Shown here: positions 38,622-47,871 of the stretch, piece after piece | How the letters are laid out: every line of letters starts with the position of its first letter | Numbering within the stretch: position 1 is the first letter of the stretch | NCBI RefSeq assembly: GCF_000364225.2 | Contig: NZ_AQFT02000001.1 | Coordinates: forward strand, 2,871,501 to 2,935,500 | Direction: 5' to 3' | Source: Eubacterium plexicaudatum ASF492 | GTDB taxonomy: Bacteria; Bacillota; Clostridia; Lachnospirales; Lachnospiraceae | DNA: 64,000 bases | Made by a program: the position numbers and the translations under genes | Notes under the pieces: generated by a model | Seen by the model: only the letters and a program-made list of their open reading frames with translations | Database searches by the model: none | What the model was told of the DNA's origin: nothing

Positions 38622-40232
38622 TTAAGACCTTGCATCATCATACTTTCCATCCTTATAAAATCTGCGCAGCAAATAGGTCGGCGTACAGCTCCACGCATGG
38701 CAGTAACTGTTTACGAGCGTGCTTCCATAAGGAGATTCATACCTGTTATCCGGATTGTATACTTCCCAGAAAGTATCCGCTCCGGCTTTTATCATTCCTC
38801 CCCAATACCGGTCCATTTCTTCCAGCGCCAGTTCTTTTTCTCCACACCAAATCAATGCATCCAGATAATGATGATACATATAAGGCGTAACCATGCGTAC
38901 TTCCGGATTGACCTGCCGTGTATGCAGAATCAGCTCCCGGCTTTTATCTCTGTCAAATACGTGCGCCAGAATCATCCATACCTGACTGGCCCAGGATACC
39001 TGGCGTTCACTGCCGCTGACAAACATCTGCAGCCGTTCGTCCCAGAAAGCTTCCACTGCCGCCTGTTTTAACGTTTCCGTCTGATCCTGCAGCTGCCGCA
39101 TTCTGCTGCTATCTCCCATAGCTTTTGCAAGACAAATTCCATAACGCATCGCATAAAGCAGCACTGCCTGTGCCCCTGCCTGCTTGTTCAGTCCTTTACC
39201 CCAGTCCAGAAAGCACCAGAAAGCATCCCCCTGATCTATGACCACATAGTTTTCGTCCAGCATCGTATCCATACAGATGTCAATCTGGCTCATCGCCTGC
39301 GGATACAGTTCCCGCAGCGTATCGGCATCCCCGGTGGCTTCGTAATAATCCCAGAGTACCGGACCAAACAACAGTGCGTAATCCATCAGGTAAGTATCAT
39401 CTACACAAAACTCGGGTTCGTGGAAAAAACATGCTCCGATCCGGCCGTCGGCAAATGTCATTCCGGCAAACAGATACAGGCACCGTTTGACCATATCGTA
39501 ATTTTGAAACGTGACATAGTTCGCCCTTGCCTGCAGGCGGAGATCGCCCAGCCACAGCCTGCGGTCACGCTTCACACCGTCTTCAAACACTTTCTGCATA
39601 CAGTCCTTCAGTGTTTTGACGCTGATCCGGTCTATGTTATCGTATCTCTCATCTCCAAAACACAGCGGCTTTACCTGTTCCATTTCTACGGCAGAGACAG
39701 ACTCACACGAAATGTCACAAAATTTGAGTGCATATTTCGGCGATGTATCCAGCACCTCGATCTGCATATACCGAAACGCGTATCTTCTCGGCAGCTTTAC
39801 CGTATCCGGCAGCAAATCCAGATGAAGCACCTCTTCCTGTATCCACGATTTGCTCAGCCATCCGTCATATGCATCCGAATCCTCCAACAGCTCATTTGCC
39901 GCTTCCGCAAATGTCAGCCTGATATAAGCCGGCGCATCGTAATGACTGCCGGTCGGAACCGCCTGAAACGAAACGTAGCCTACCTGATGGTCGCCAAAAT
40001 CAAAGATAACTTTGTCTCCTCTTTGAAAGCGCATGTCGGCAAGCTGTGACAGATCCGCAAACGGACGGACAACCGTTTCCTGGCGTCCGTCTGTCATAAT
40101 ATTATGAACCGTAACGATGCCTCCCGCTGCGATTGTTTTTTTATGTAGTACGGGCTCCAGCGCCGCGGCCCGATCTAAAAATGTCCGGTTGGTCTTTACC
40201 TGAAAATCTTTTATCATACCGAATGATGCCAT
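38622..40232 (-). CDS. Six-hairpin glycosidase, alpha-L-rhamnosidase-like (GH78)
   Basis: 536 residues. A beta-rich N-terminal part (VIFDFGDHQVGYVSFQ) is followed by a six-hairpin barrel with DGVKRDRRLWLGDLRLQ, typical of rhamnosidase-like hydrolases, and WGGMIKAGADTFWEVY. It is shorter than full GH78 enzymes, which carry extra beta domains. No signal peptide is visible, so it works in the cytosol on imported oligosaccharides. It follows the GHKL kinase and LytTR regulator on the same strand. Its sugar specificity is inferred. Confidence 0.75.
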   Translation of the reverse strand: MASFGMIKDFQVKTNRTFLDRAAALEPVLHKKTIAAGGIVTVHNIMTDGRQETVVRPFADLSQLADMRFQRGDKVIFDFGDHQVGYVSFQAVPTGSHYDAPAYIRLTFAEAANELLEDSDAYDGWLSKSWIQEEVLHLDLLPDTVKLPRRYAFRYMQIEVLDTSPKYALKFCDISCESVSAVEMEQVKPLCFGDERYDNIDRISVKTLKDCMQKVFEDGVKRDRRLWLGDLRLQARANYVTFQNYDMVKRCLYLFAGMTFADGRIGACFFHEPEFCVDDTYLMDYALLFGPVLWDYYEATGDADTLRELYPQAMSQIDICMDTMLDENYVVIDQGDAFWCFLDWGKGLNKQAGAQAVLLYAMRYGICLAKAMGDSSRMRQLQDQTETLKQAAVEAFWDERLQMFVSGSERQVSWASQVWMILAHVFDRDKSRELILHTRQVNPEVRMVTPYMYHHYLDALIWCGEKELALEEMDRYWGGMIKAGADTFWEVYNPDNRYESPYGSTLVNSYCHAWSCTPTYLLRRFYKDGKYDDARS

Positions 40233-40261
40233 ATAGTTACTCCTTTATCCTTTTTTGTATT

Positions 40262-41091
40262 TTAACGTTTTCCCATATGATCTGTTTTTACTGTTTCCTG
40301 TTTTAACGGAATCAGTATTTTTACTTCAAACCAGTTGTTTTTCAGTCCTGCAACGACAGAACCGTTATATTTTTTCACGGCGCTTTGAATACTTTTCATG
40401 CCGTATCCATGAATACGCTTGTCCTTTTTCGTTGTTACAGGCATCCGGTTTTTAAAGTGAATCTCTTCCTCACAATAATTTTCGGCACAGATGCGCAGAA
40501 ACTGCTTCTCCTGTACGACACAAAGGCGAATCAGCCGGCATTCCTTTTCCGGCAGCTTCTTTACCGCCTCTATCGCATTGTCCAGTATAAAAGCGTCGCC
40601 AGAAGCTCCCGCCCCGTAATCTGCAGCTCATCCAGATTCTTTTGCAAATAGTGTTCGATCACATACAAAATGCTGAAAATAACACCATAAATAAGCGCCA
40701 TGCCGCCCCATCGCCAAAGCCCAAGATATTCTTCCGGGATGCTTTGCGCATAATTGTAATATACCTGCCAGCAAAAAGAAGCTGCAAATTCCGCATTGAT
40801 CAATATTTTACCGCCAAAATATCCCGTTTGCGTCATACCAATTTCACAGCTTTTATGTACATACCACAATACGAGAAATATAATCACAAGCATGGAAGGA
40901 ACAAACAGGCTTCTTCTTACGCCGTCGGTCAGACACATAAAAAGCATCAGAAATATAAGCACCGGGACACCTAACGCCATTCCTCTTCGTCCCCTGCTCT
41001 TGTCCCTGTAAATACAGGTGACCAAAAATGCCGACAGGCAGTAAGCAATCGCATAATAATAGCCCGGTGTATTGAGAAGTTCCGCTTTCAT
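40262..41091 (-). CDS. GHKL membrane sensor kinase, frame broken at 40589-40592
   Basis: Repaired length about 276 residues. The N-terminal half has about five membrane segments; the C-terminal part includes the N-box LFILDNAIEAV (after repair) and a G-box IHGYGMKSIQSAVKKYNG. It is short for the family and has no clear H-box. The run at 40589-40592 lacks one base, splitting the ATPase domain. It overlaps the end of the LytTR regulator by a few bases, forming an agr-like pair upstream of the GH78-like gene. The signal is unknown, perhaps a sugar or peptide. Confidence 0.75.
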
Positions 41092-41798
41092 TTGGCATCT
41101 CCATTCATATATTCATTTAAAATGTCCAGGAATACCTTTCTTCTGCTGCGGCTGACCTGAATCGCATCCCCATCTACATATACGATGTTTCCCTGATAGT
41201 TGTCCACATAATGAAGGTTTACAAGATAGCAGCGATTGCAGCTGAAAAAATGATAGCGGTCCAACTGGTTTTCCGCATCGCGCAGCGTCCCTTTTGCGAT
41301 GAACTTTCCTTCTGTCGTATGATAAATCAACGTATGGTCAAGCACTTCCACATAGCAGATACGACTGACGTCCAATCTCATTTTTCCGCCTTTTGTGGAA
41401 ATTACAACATACTGTTTTTCCGTATTTTTAACCCTTTTAATCGCTTTGCTCATACTCTCCGAAAAGGAAAAATAGGAGATCGGTTTCAGCATATAATCCA
41501 GCGCATTTACTTTGTATCCCTGAATCGCATACTGCGGCATATTGGTAATAAAAATAATCACAACATCCTGATCTGCCTCGCGTATCGCTGCCGCCGCTTT
41601 CATTCCGTCCATAAAACGCATTTCAATATCCATCAAAATAATATCATAATCAGCCGTATAATCGGTAGTAATGTCTTCCCCATCCGCAAACTCCAGCACT
41701 TCAAATCTCTGCCGGCTCTCCTGTGCGTACTGCAGCAGGCATTCTTTTAAACGTGCCATATCATATGCATCATCCTCTACAATTGCAATGCGTATCAT
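41088..41798 (-). CDS. LytTR-family response regulator
   Basis: 236 residues. The receiver shows VEDDAYD, phospho-acceptor Asp in ILMDIEMRFMDG and the Lys in YMLKPIS. The C-terminal LytTR domain (FFSCNRCYLVNLHYV, QVSRSRRK) binds DNA. It is the first gene of the unit with the GHKL kinase and the GH78-like gene, behind promoter 41846-41874. It probably activates carbohydrate genes in this region, which is an inference from position. Confidence 0.88.
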   Translation of the reverse strand: MIRIAIVEDDAYDMARLKECLLQYAQESRQRFEVLEFADGEDITTDYTADYDIILMDIEMRFMDGMKAAAAIREADQDVVIIFITNMPQYAIQGYKVNALDYMLKPISYFSFSESMSKAIKRVKNTEKQYVVISTKGGKMRLDVSRICYVEVLDHTLIYHTTEGKFIAKGTLRDAENQLDRYHFFSCNRCYLVNLHYVDNYQGNIVYVDGDAIQVSRSRRKVFLDILNEYMNGDAK

Positions 41799-41845
41799 TT
41801 TTTCACCTCCTTCTGCTGCCTGCGATTCCTTCTTCCTTATACGAG

Positions 41846-41874
41846 ATTATATCAATAAACTTCCATAGAAACAA
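41846..41874 (-). promoter_or_regulatory. Promoter of the LytTR/GHKL unit
   Basis: Reverse strand: TTGTTT at 41869-41874, 17 bp, TATAAT at 41846-41851, about 45 bp upstream of the regulator start. Confidence 0.7.
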
Positions 41875-41892
41875 CTTGAAATGCCAAATCCG

Positions 41893-43356
41893 TCAATTTT
41901 TCCGCGCTGCTATTTCCGCCTGCTCCTGCGGCAGCTTCTTTTCGATCGTAAAGAAGAAAATAAGGACCGCGCATATCACATAGGCTATCGTCTCCACCCA
42001 GATATAACCGGCTGAAATCGCCGCCTGCGTTCCGGCTGCCTGTGCGGCCGTGCCAAGCGCCACATCGGCTTTCTGATTATAGCCGCTGCCGTTTAAGATC
42101 GCACTGAAAATCGCGTTGCACACCGGCGTTGCGGCCACCATAATCGAACTGTATATGGACATCGTCAGTCCGTCCGTACGGATATGGCTCTTATATTCAA
42201 TATGGTCAATGACATCTGCAAGCATTGCTAAAATCATATAGCAGGCCGGGGAAGAACCCAAACACTTCACCGCCACCCCTATTGCCACCGGAATGATGCG
42301 GCCATTACCCAAAATGGCAATCACACCGCCCACGGCTCCCAGCGCCATGCCAAGCATGCAGATCAGCCGCTTACCGTATTTATTGCACAAAGGCACGACA
42401 AATACCGCCGCCACGGCCATCGGCACCGCTCCCATAATGCTGAGCAGTGACTGCGAAGCGCCCCATGCATCCGCATTGCCAAAAAAAGTATTGTCCAGCA
42501 CCCATTTACAGTAATATGACATCGAACCGTTTTTCATCGCGCCGCTCCATTGAAAGCCCATGTAAAACAGCATCACAATCCACCACATTTTTTCCCTTGT
42601 AACAGCTTTCAGCTGCATGCTCAAAGAAACGGTCTTTTTTTCTTCGGATGCACTTTTTTTACTCATAAGCTCTTCCGTAACACGCTCACGAGTAAACATA
42701 AACTGCAGATAAATCGTCAGTGCCGAAAAAATGGCAATGGCAAGCATCGTCAGAAACCAACGCTCCTGCTTTTCTTTCAGAGCAAACGATACGAGAATCG
42801 GAAAAACCATGGAACCTGTGCCCATTACGCCCAGACCCGCCACATTTGTAAAAGACGCCAACGCTCCGCGCTGCCTGCTGTCTCTTGTGGAAACCGGTAT
42901 GAGCGTGGAATTTGCCGTATTATAAATCGGATATGCGACTGCATAATACAGATTGTAGGCAACCGCAATCCAGATCATCCTGGCCGTATCATCCTGAAAC
43001 GGTACGACAAACATCAGCACACTTGCTGCCGACAACGTAAATGCCGATAATAAAATCTACGGTCTTGCCTTGCCTGCCATCGTTTTTGTACGTTCGATCA
43101 GCTGCCCTACGATTAAGTTTGCAACTACGATCAATATTGTGGAAAACAGCTGTAACGTAGTTAAAAAAGCCAGGTTCAGCTGCAGCACATCCGTAAAATA
43201 GTTCTGCAGAATACTTGTAAAAATACCGGAGGACAGCAATGCTCCAAATGGACCGATAAAATATCCTATCAGCATTTCCGGCATTCTGACTTCTTCTGTC
43301 TTAATTGCGGAACTTGCCAGCGGGCCGTTCCGAAAATCACGTTTCCCTGCACCCAT
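41893..43356 (-). pseudogene. GPH-family sugar symporter interrupted by an in-frame TAG
   Basis: 487 codons. It matches the glycoside-pentoside-hexuronide:cation symporter family: about 12 membrane segments with FIGPFGALLSS and a charged cytosolic loop. An in-frame TAG lies at 43057-43059, and reading continues on both sides without a shift (AGKARP, stop, ILLSAFTLSAAS). The family usually has tryptophan there, so TGG to TAG is the simplest change. The gene sits just downstream of the GH43 gene, so it should import the released sugars. It may be inactive, read through, or mis-sequenced. Unlike the other broken genes here, no homopolymer is involved. Confidence 0.8.
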
Positions 43357-43393
43357 AGTTCTTCTTTCCTTTCTTATTTATAAATTCTGTATT

Positions 43394-44845
43394 TTATTTG
43401 AGTTCAAACGAATGAAACTGAAAGCTCCCTTTTCCTTCAAACCGGAAAAACAACGCCTGCTTTTCTCCCGTTACGTTTAAATCTGACGAAAAGCCATGCA
43501 GTTCTTTCGAAGGCCGTATAGGAATACTCGCTGCCGGCCTGCCCTGTTCCTCCGTGCTGACCAGAACGGTTCCTGTGGCGTTGCCTTTCACATTCATACG
43601 AATTTTACTCGTATCGGATAAATCAAAATATTTAAAACCGGCCACGGCTCCGTCTCCCATATTTGCTATGTACTGATCCGGGCCGCCTTCTCTGTCTTTT
43701 CCATCTTGTGTAAAATACGGATATCCGTTTTTGGAATGTTTGATCATGCTTAAAAAGCGCGTCCCTCTCCTGCCATATAAATTACAGGCAATATAAGCCG
43801 GATAGCTTCCTTTTCCCGCCAGCGGGCCGCCGTTCAGTCCGCAGCTCGTTAACTCGGCCTGATAAAATTTACCGTCTTCAAAACGAATCTCTTCTGCCAT
43901 TGCCTGTCTGGAAGACTGCTTCCGGTTGCTGTGACGATGGTAAAACACATAGTACCTGTCTTTTATTTTTATTAAACTTCCATGCGTATTGCCCGTATAG
44001 TTTTTTGCATGGTTCACATCGGTCACACCCGGCAGACCGATATCCCCGACGCTGACCAGTATCCCTCCATACCGAAATCCGCCTGTCGGATTGTCACTCG
44101 TTGCGTAGCAAAGTTCATGACTGTTCATAGAACTGTAAATAAAATAATACGTATCGCCAAACTTCCGCATAGAACTGGCTTCCAAAAACGGATGTCCTTC
44201 ATAAGGCGTACCGGCCGCTTCTTTTTCTCCTGCAATTCCGATATAATCAGGACCGGATTTAACTGTCAGCATATCATCCGGATCAAGCTCAAAGCACATC
44301 GGCCCATGTTCCGTCGGCTTGGAGCCATCCAGCAAAATCGGATTGCTCGCCAGTGCAAAACCGGTATACAAATACAGGCGTCCGTCATCATCTTTAAAAA
44401 TACCCGGGTCAAACTGAAACGGTTCGCCCTTTTTCCCGATCGGCGTTCCGTCCGCATATTTTACATATCCGTAAAACTCATATTTACCGGCCGGATGATC
44501 ACAGACTGCCACGGAGATCATTTTCGTGCCTCCCATAAAATAATACAGATAATACCTGCCGTCCGTTCCGACTGCCATATCCGGCGCCGCAAGTCCGTTT
44601 GTCAGGCGAATGCGCGGCGCTGCCGGATCCTGCTCTCTTTTATAAATGCATCCTTCATACTTCCAGTTTCCCAGATCGTCCACCGGAGCCGACCAGCAGA
44701 CATAATCTCCCAGACAAAAATTAAGTCCGTTAAATATATCATGAGAACCGTAGACATATACACGGTCTCCTACTACATGCGGTTCCGCATCCGGAACATA
44801 TTCCCAGCTCGGCATATATGGGTTAAAAGCCTGTCCAGTTTTCAT
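43394..44845 (-). CDS. GH43-family glycosidase (beta-xylosidase/arabinofuranosidase type)
   Basis: 483 residues. The five-bladed propeller opens with YVPDAEPHVVGDRVYVYGS, with the general base in PDAE, an Asp in GLAAPDMAV and the acid Glu in PFLEASSMRKFGDTYYFIYSS. A C-terminal beta domain, carbohydrate-binding-like, begins near residue 380. No signal peptide is seen, so it acts in the cytosol on imported arabino- or xylo-oligosaccharides. ATG at 44845 has AAAGGAGG upstream. It precedes the GPH symporter gene and likely forms an operon with it. A palindrome, ATTTTGCGCAAAAT, at 44935-44948 lies upstream. Confidence 0.87.
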   Translation of the reverse strand: MKTGQAFNPYMPSWEYVPDAEPHVVGDRVYVYGSHDIFNGLNFCLGDYVCWSAPVDDLGNWKYEGCIYKREQDPAAPRIRLTNGLAAPDMAVGTDGRYYLYYFMGGTKMISVAVCDHPAGKYEFYGYVKYADGTPIGKKGEPFQFDPGIFKDDDGRLYLYTGFALASNPILLDGSKPTEHGPMCFELDPDDMLTVKSGPDYIGIAGEKEAAGTPYEGHPFLEASSMRKFGDTYYFIYSSMNSHELCYATSDNPTGGFRYGGILVSVGDIGLPGVTDVNHAKNYTGNTHGSLIKIKDRYYVFYHRHSNRKQSSRQAMAEEIRFEDGKFYQAELTSCGLNGGPLAGKGSYPAYIACNLYGRRGTRFLSMIKHSKNGYPYFTQDGKDREGGPDQYIANMGDGAVAGFKYFDLSDTSKIRMNVKGNATGTVLVSTEEQGRPAASIPIRPSKELHGFSSDLNVTGEKQALFFRFEGKGSFQFHSFELK

Positions 44846-44949
44846 ATTTCCTCCTTTTAAATCAAACAATATTATCTTGTTTTCCTTCTATGATTTTGTG
44901 CATAATTATAACATTTTCTTATGCCAGCAAATCCATTTTGCGCAAAATG

Positions 44950-46290
44950 TCATTTTTTTAACGCGGACAGACCTTTTATCCGGTCCGAATAGACAAACCA
45001 GAAATAATTCAGCCGATAAGAAGAAAGCGCCGCATCCGGAACATAGATCATGGCATCCGTCCCATCCAGCAAATGCTGTCCCACCAGACAGGCGGAAGGA
45101 TCTTCCTGTTCCATCACAATTGCACGCAGATTTGTGCATCCGTCAAACGCATAGTCCTGAATCTGACGAATCTCTTCTCCCACCGTAACCATTTCCATTT
45201 TCGAATTGCCCCGATACCGGTCTGCCTCCAGCATGCAGCTCCTCCCATCTCCTGCAAAAGCCATTGCCGGCCTGGACACAAGCGCAGGCTTCGTATGGCT
45301 GCCGTCTCCAAGCATTGCTTTGATATCCCGAATCAGCTGTGTCGTGTTGACTATTTTTCCGCACGCGTTCAAATGAAAGTTTGTATCATAAAACCATTCC
45401 GGCTCCATAACACTGTCTGCCGGATTGCCGATAACGGGAAAATCCAGTTTCTCCGATAATCGTTCATAAAATGCAGCCGCTTCCGCTCCCGGGTCCACCC
45501 TGCCCTGCACTGCCAGCGCATTGACCGGACAAAGCCGATACCAGACCGTGACTCCCTTCTTCCGGAGTTTTTTTGCATAAGCATTCATATAATGTACAAA
45601 CGCATCTTCCAAAACTTCTTCCGTATAATACACCGGCGTATTCGCATCGTATCCAAGCGGCATCCTGTTTCTGCTGCACAAATCCGAACGAATATCTCCA
45701 AATGCATCAAAAGCGCTGCGGCTGTATACCCCCTTCGGCGCCGGAGCCGTCCCGCTTCTTACATACCGAAGCTTTTCCTGTGCAAAATGCGCAAAACAGC
45801 CTGCCATCTGCCCCCAATTTTCCCTTTTTATATCCGACAGCATGGAAAAATCCCCATCTGCCGACTGCCACATCGCTTCCGCATTAAAATAGGTCGACAG
45901 CGTCTGCGGATGCTGTTCCGGCGATAAAATGACAATGTCCCCTTCTCGCACCTTATTTTCCGACAAATCCAGCATCACTTTGCTTCCAAGCCCTGCATAC
46001 ATTCCAAAATTGACAATGCCATATTCCAAAAAGGCATCTGCCAGCATCTGACTGTCGTAGCCAAACGCCACGCCGCTGCCGCCAACCAGCACGATTCGTT
46101 TGCCCTGTTCCTGTTCCAGCCGTGCACATTTTACTTTTAATTCTCCCAGAAAACTGCTTTCATACCGTGCCGGCAGCAAAAATCCGCAGACGAGCCAGAC
46201 AAGCGGCATCGTAGCAAACAGCAAACCGGTAAACAAAGCAATCACGGCCATCTGTTTTTTACGCATTGTAACTTCCTTATGTTCGTTCAT
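44950..46290 (-). CDS. SGNH-type hydrolase with a C-terminal leucine-rich repeat stretch
   Basis: About 446 residues. One N-terminal membrane anchor is followed by an SGNH/AlgX-like domain (LVGGSGVAFGYDS near residue 60, catalytic-type YDTNFHLNACG near residue 325), then a BspA-type leucine-rich stretch (IQDYAFDGCTNLRAIVM). Such proteins attach or remove acyl groups on surface polysaccharides. The start could also be ATG at 46266, which has the better AAGGAAG spacing. It follows the MBOAT gene by 28 bp and shares the operon and the domain mix with the lipoprotein at 47868-49691, in the opposite domain order. Confidence 0.78.
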   Translation of the reverse strand: MNEHKEVTMRKKQMAVIALFTGLLFATMPLVWLVCGFLLPARYESSFLGELKVKCARLEQEQGKRIVLVGGSGVAFGYDSQMLADAFLEYGIVNFGMYAGLGSKVMLDLSENKVREGDIVILSPEQHPQTLSTYFNAEAMWQSADGDFSMLSDIKRENWGQMAGCFAHFAQEKLRYVRSGTAPAPKGVYSRSAFDAFGDIRSDLCSRNRMPLGYDANTPVYYTEEVLEDAFVHYMNAYAKKLRKKGVTVWYRLCPVNALAVQGRVDPGAEAAAFYERLSEKLDFPVIGNPADSVMEPEWFYDTNFHLNACGKIVNTTQLIRDIKAMLGDGSHTKPALVSRPAMAFAGDGRSCMLEADRYRGNSKMEMVTVGEEIRQIQDYAFDGCTNLRAIVMEQEDPSACLVGQHLLDGTDAMIYVPDAALSSYRLNYFWFVYSDRIKGLSALKK

Positions 46291-46318
46291 AATCCCTTTC
46301 CCGGACTTATCCGTCTCT

Positions 46319-47704
46319 TTAAAATAAAAAATAGATAAAGGTGTTCCCGCCGTTTTGCGCAAGTACGGCAAGCCATGACAGCAGCGTTACCGTTCCGATG
46401 CAGTAAACAAAAAATGCTGCGGCCGCTGCCTGTCCGGGCAGTCGAATTGAATCCGGGACATCCGGCAGCTTCTCCAGCAAAAACAGGCAAAGCAAAACAA
46501 GAAACAGCCGGAGCAAATCCAATCCGGACATCTGAAAAAACAAAAGCAGCTGCACAGGACGCACTTCCATAAAGTGAAAGAACATCTGCCCAAGCAAAAT
46601 CCATGCATCGGAAAGACTTTCTGCGCGGAAAAAAATCCATGCAAAGCATACCGCAGAAAACGTGGCAAACCGTGACAGATGAACACGTAACCGGCCGACC
46701 GGCCCACTGTTTTTGTTCCGTCCGTTCAGGAAATGGCGCGTGATGTGCCAGACCGACAAAAATATCCCGTGCAGCAATCCCCAGACGACATAATGCCAGG
46801 ACAGTCCATGCCACAGGCCGCTGAGCGCAAATACGGCCATTCTGTTACGGCAGGTGCAAAAAAAGCCTTTCCTGCTGCCGCCAAGCGGAATGTATAAATA
46901 GTCGGTCAGCCATTTTGTCAGGCTGATATGCCAGCGGCGCCAAAACTCCTGCATATTTGCCGCCCGATACGGATGGTCAAAATTTTCCATTAATTCAATG
47001 CCAAGCATGCGCGCAGCCCCTCTGGCAATATCCGTATACCCGGAAAAATCACAGTAAATCTGCACCGCAAAAAACAGCGTTGCGATAACGGCCGCTAATC
47101 CGCCTGCCTGCCCAGGCGCATCGTATACCATGCTCACATATGCTGCCAGATAGTCTGCCACCGCCAGCTTTTTGAAAAATCCGCGCAGCATCAGCCAAAG
47201 CCCGTCCGATATATGGCGCCCTTTGATCATCACCGGTTTTTTTAACTGCGGCAAAAGGTCCCTGGCACGTTCAATCGGCCCCGCTGCCAATTGCGGAAAA
47301 AAAGACACGTATAACGCATATCGGTAAAATACCGGTTCGCTTTCCGATTTTTTGCCGTATACATCCAGCACATAGGATAAAGCCTGGAACATATAAAAAG
47401 AAATGCCCGGCACTAAAAAATCTTTCCGCTTAAAAAATAACAGGCAGATCAGGCAATACAGGCACACGGCCACCAGCCAGACCTTTTTTTCCGCCTGACC
47501 GGACGCACGTGCAATCTGACGCGCCGCCGTCCAGGAAACAGCAGTCGAAAAAAACAAAAGCAGGCCAATCCATGAGATACCGTTCATGTAAAAAAAATAA
47601 CTTACGATTAAAATAAAAACCTGATGTGTTCCTGCAGGAAGTTTTCGGCATATCAGCAGAACAATCGGAAAAAAGATTAAAAATTCCATGGAAATAAAAT
47701 TCAT
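46319..47704 (-). CDS. MBOAT acyltransferase (DltB/AlgI family)
   Basis: 461 residues, about ten membrane segments. QIYCDFSGYTDIARG, ENFDHPYRAANMQEFWRRWHISLTKWLTDYLYIPLGGSRKG and the invariant His in SGLWHGLSWHYVVWG identify the family. It passes acyl groups across the membrane to surface sugars or teichoic acids, usually with SGNH/AlgJ-type partners. ATG at 47704 is chosen because it follows a purine-rich site and overlaps the end of the small membrane gene upstream. The neighbouring SGNH proteins are the likely periplasm-side transferases. Confidence 0.9.
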   Translation of the reverse strand: MNFISMEFLIFFPIVLLICRKLPAGTHQVFILIVSYFFYMNGISWIGLLLFFSTAVSWTAARQIARASGQAEKKVWLVAVCLYCLICLLFFKRKDFLVPGISFYMFQALSYVLDVYGKKSESEPVFYRYALYVSFFPQLAAGPIERARDLLPQLKKPVMIKGRHISDGLWLMLRGFFKKLAVADYLAAYVSMVYDAPGQAGGLAAVIATLFFAVQIYCDFSGYTDIARGAARMLGIELMENFDHPYRAANMQEFWRRWHISLTKWLTDYLYIPLGGSRKGFFCTCRNRMAVFALSGLWHGLSWHYVVWGLLHGIFLSVWHITRHFLNGRNKNSGPVGRLRVHLSRFATFSAVCFAWIFFRAESLSDAWILLGQMFFHFMEVRPVQLLLFFQMSGLDLLRLFLVLLCLFLLEKLPDVPDSIRLPGQAAAAAFFVYCIGTVTLLSWLAVLAQNGGNTFIYFLF

Positions 47705-47871
47705 CTTCCGCTGCCTTTCCTTCCAACCATATGCAGGTACAACAGACAGGCTGCAAAAAGAGCCAGCATCCATACAAGTATTTCTTCCAACGAAGCTCCC
47801 ACAGTAAAGCCGATCAGCATTCCTGCCTCCGCTGCCAGCATGCATAAAAAACAACTGACGATTGCTTTCAT
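47701..47871 (-). CDS. Small membrane protein, 56 residues
   Basis: Two hydrophobic segments fill most of its length (VSCFLCMLAAEAGMLIG and ILVWMLALFAACLLYLHM), followed by a basic tail. It overlaps the lipoprotein stop upstream and the MBOAT start downstream, so it is translated as part of the operon. GGAGG precedes the ATG at 47871. Small membrane partners (DltX) accompany D-alanylation acyltransferases, and this may be an analogue, but no sequence match was recognised. Its role is unproven. Confidence 0.65.
   Translation of the reverse strand: MKAIVSCFLCMLAAEAGMLIGFTVGASLEEILVWMLALFAACLLYLHMVGRKGSGR

Noticed and set aside
43057..43059. Reassigned stop codon or pyrrolysine
   Set aside because: Other genes read normally, and no suppressor tRNA or Pyl genes are present; a single nonsense mutation is simpler.
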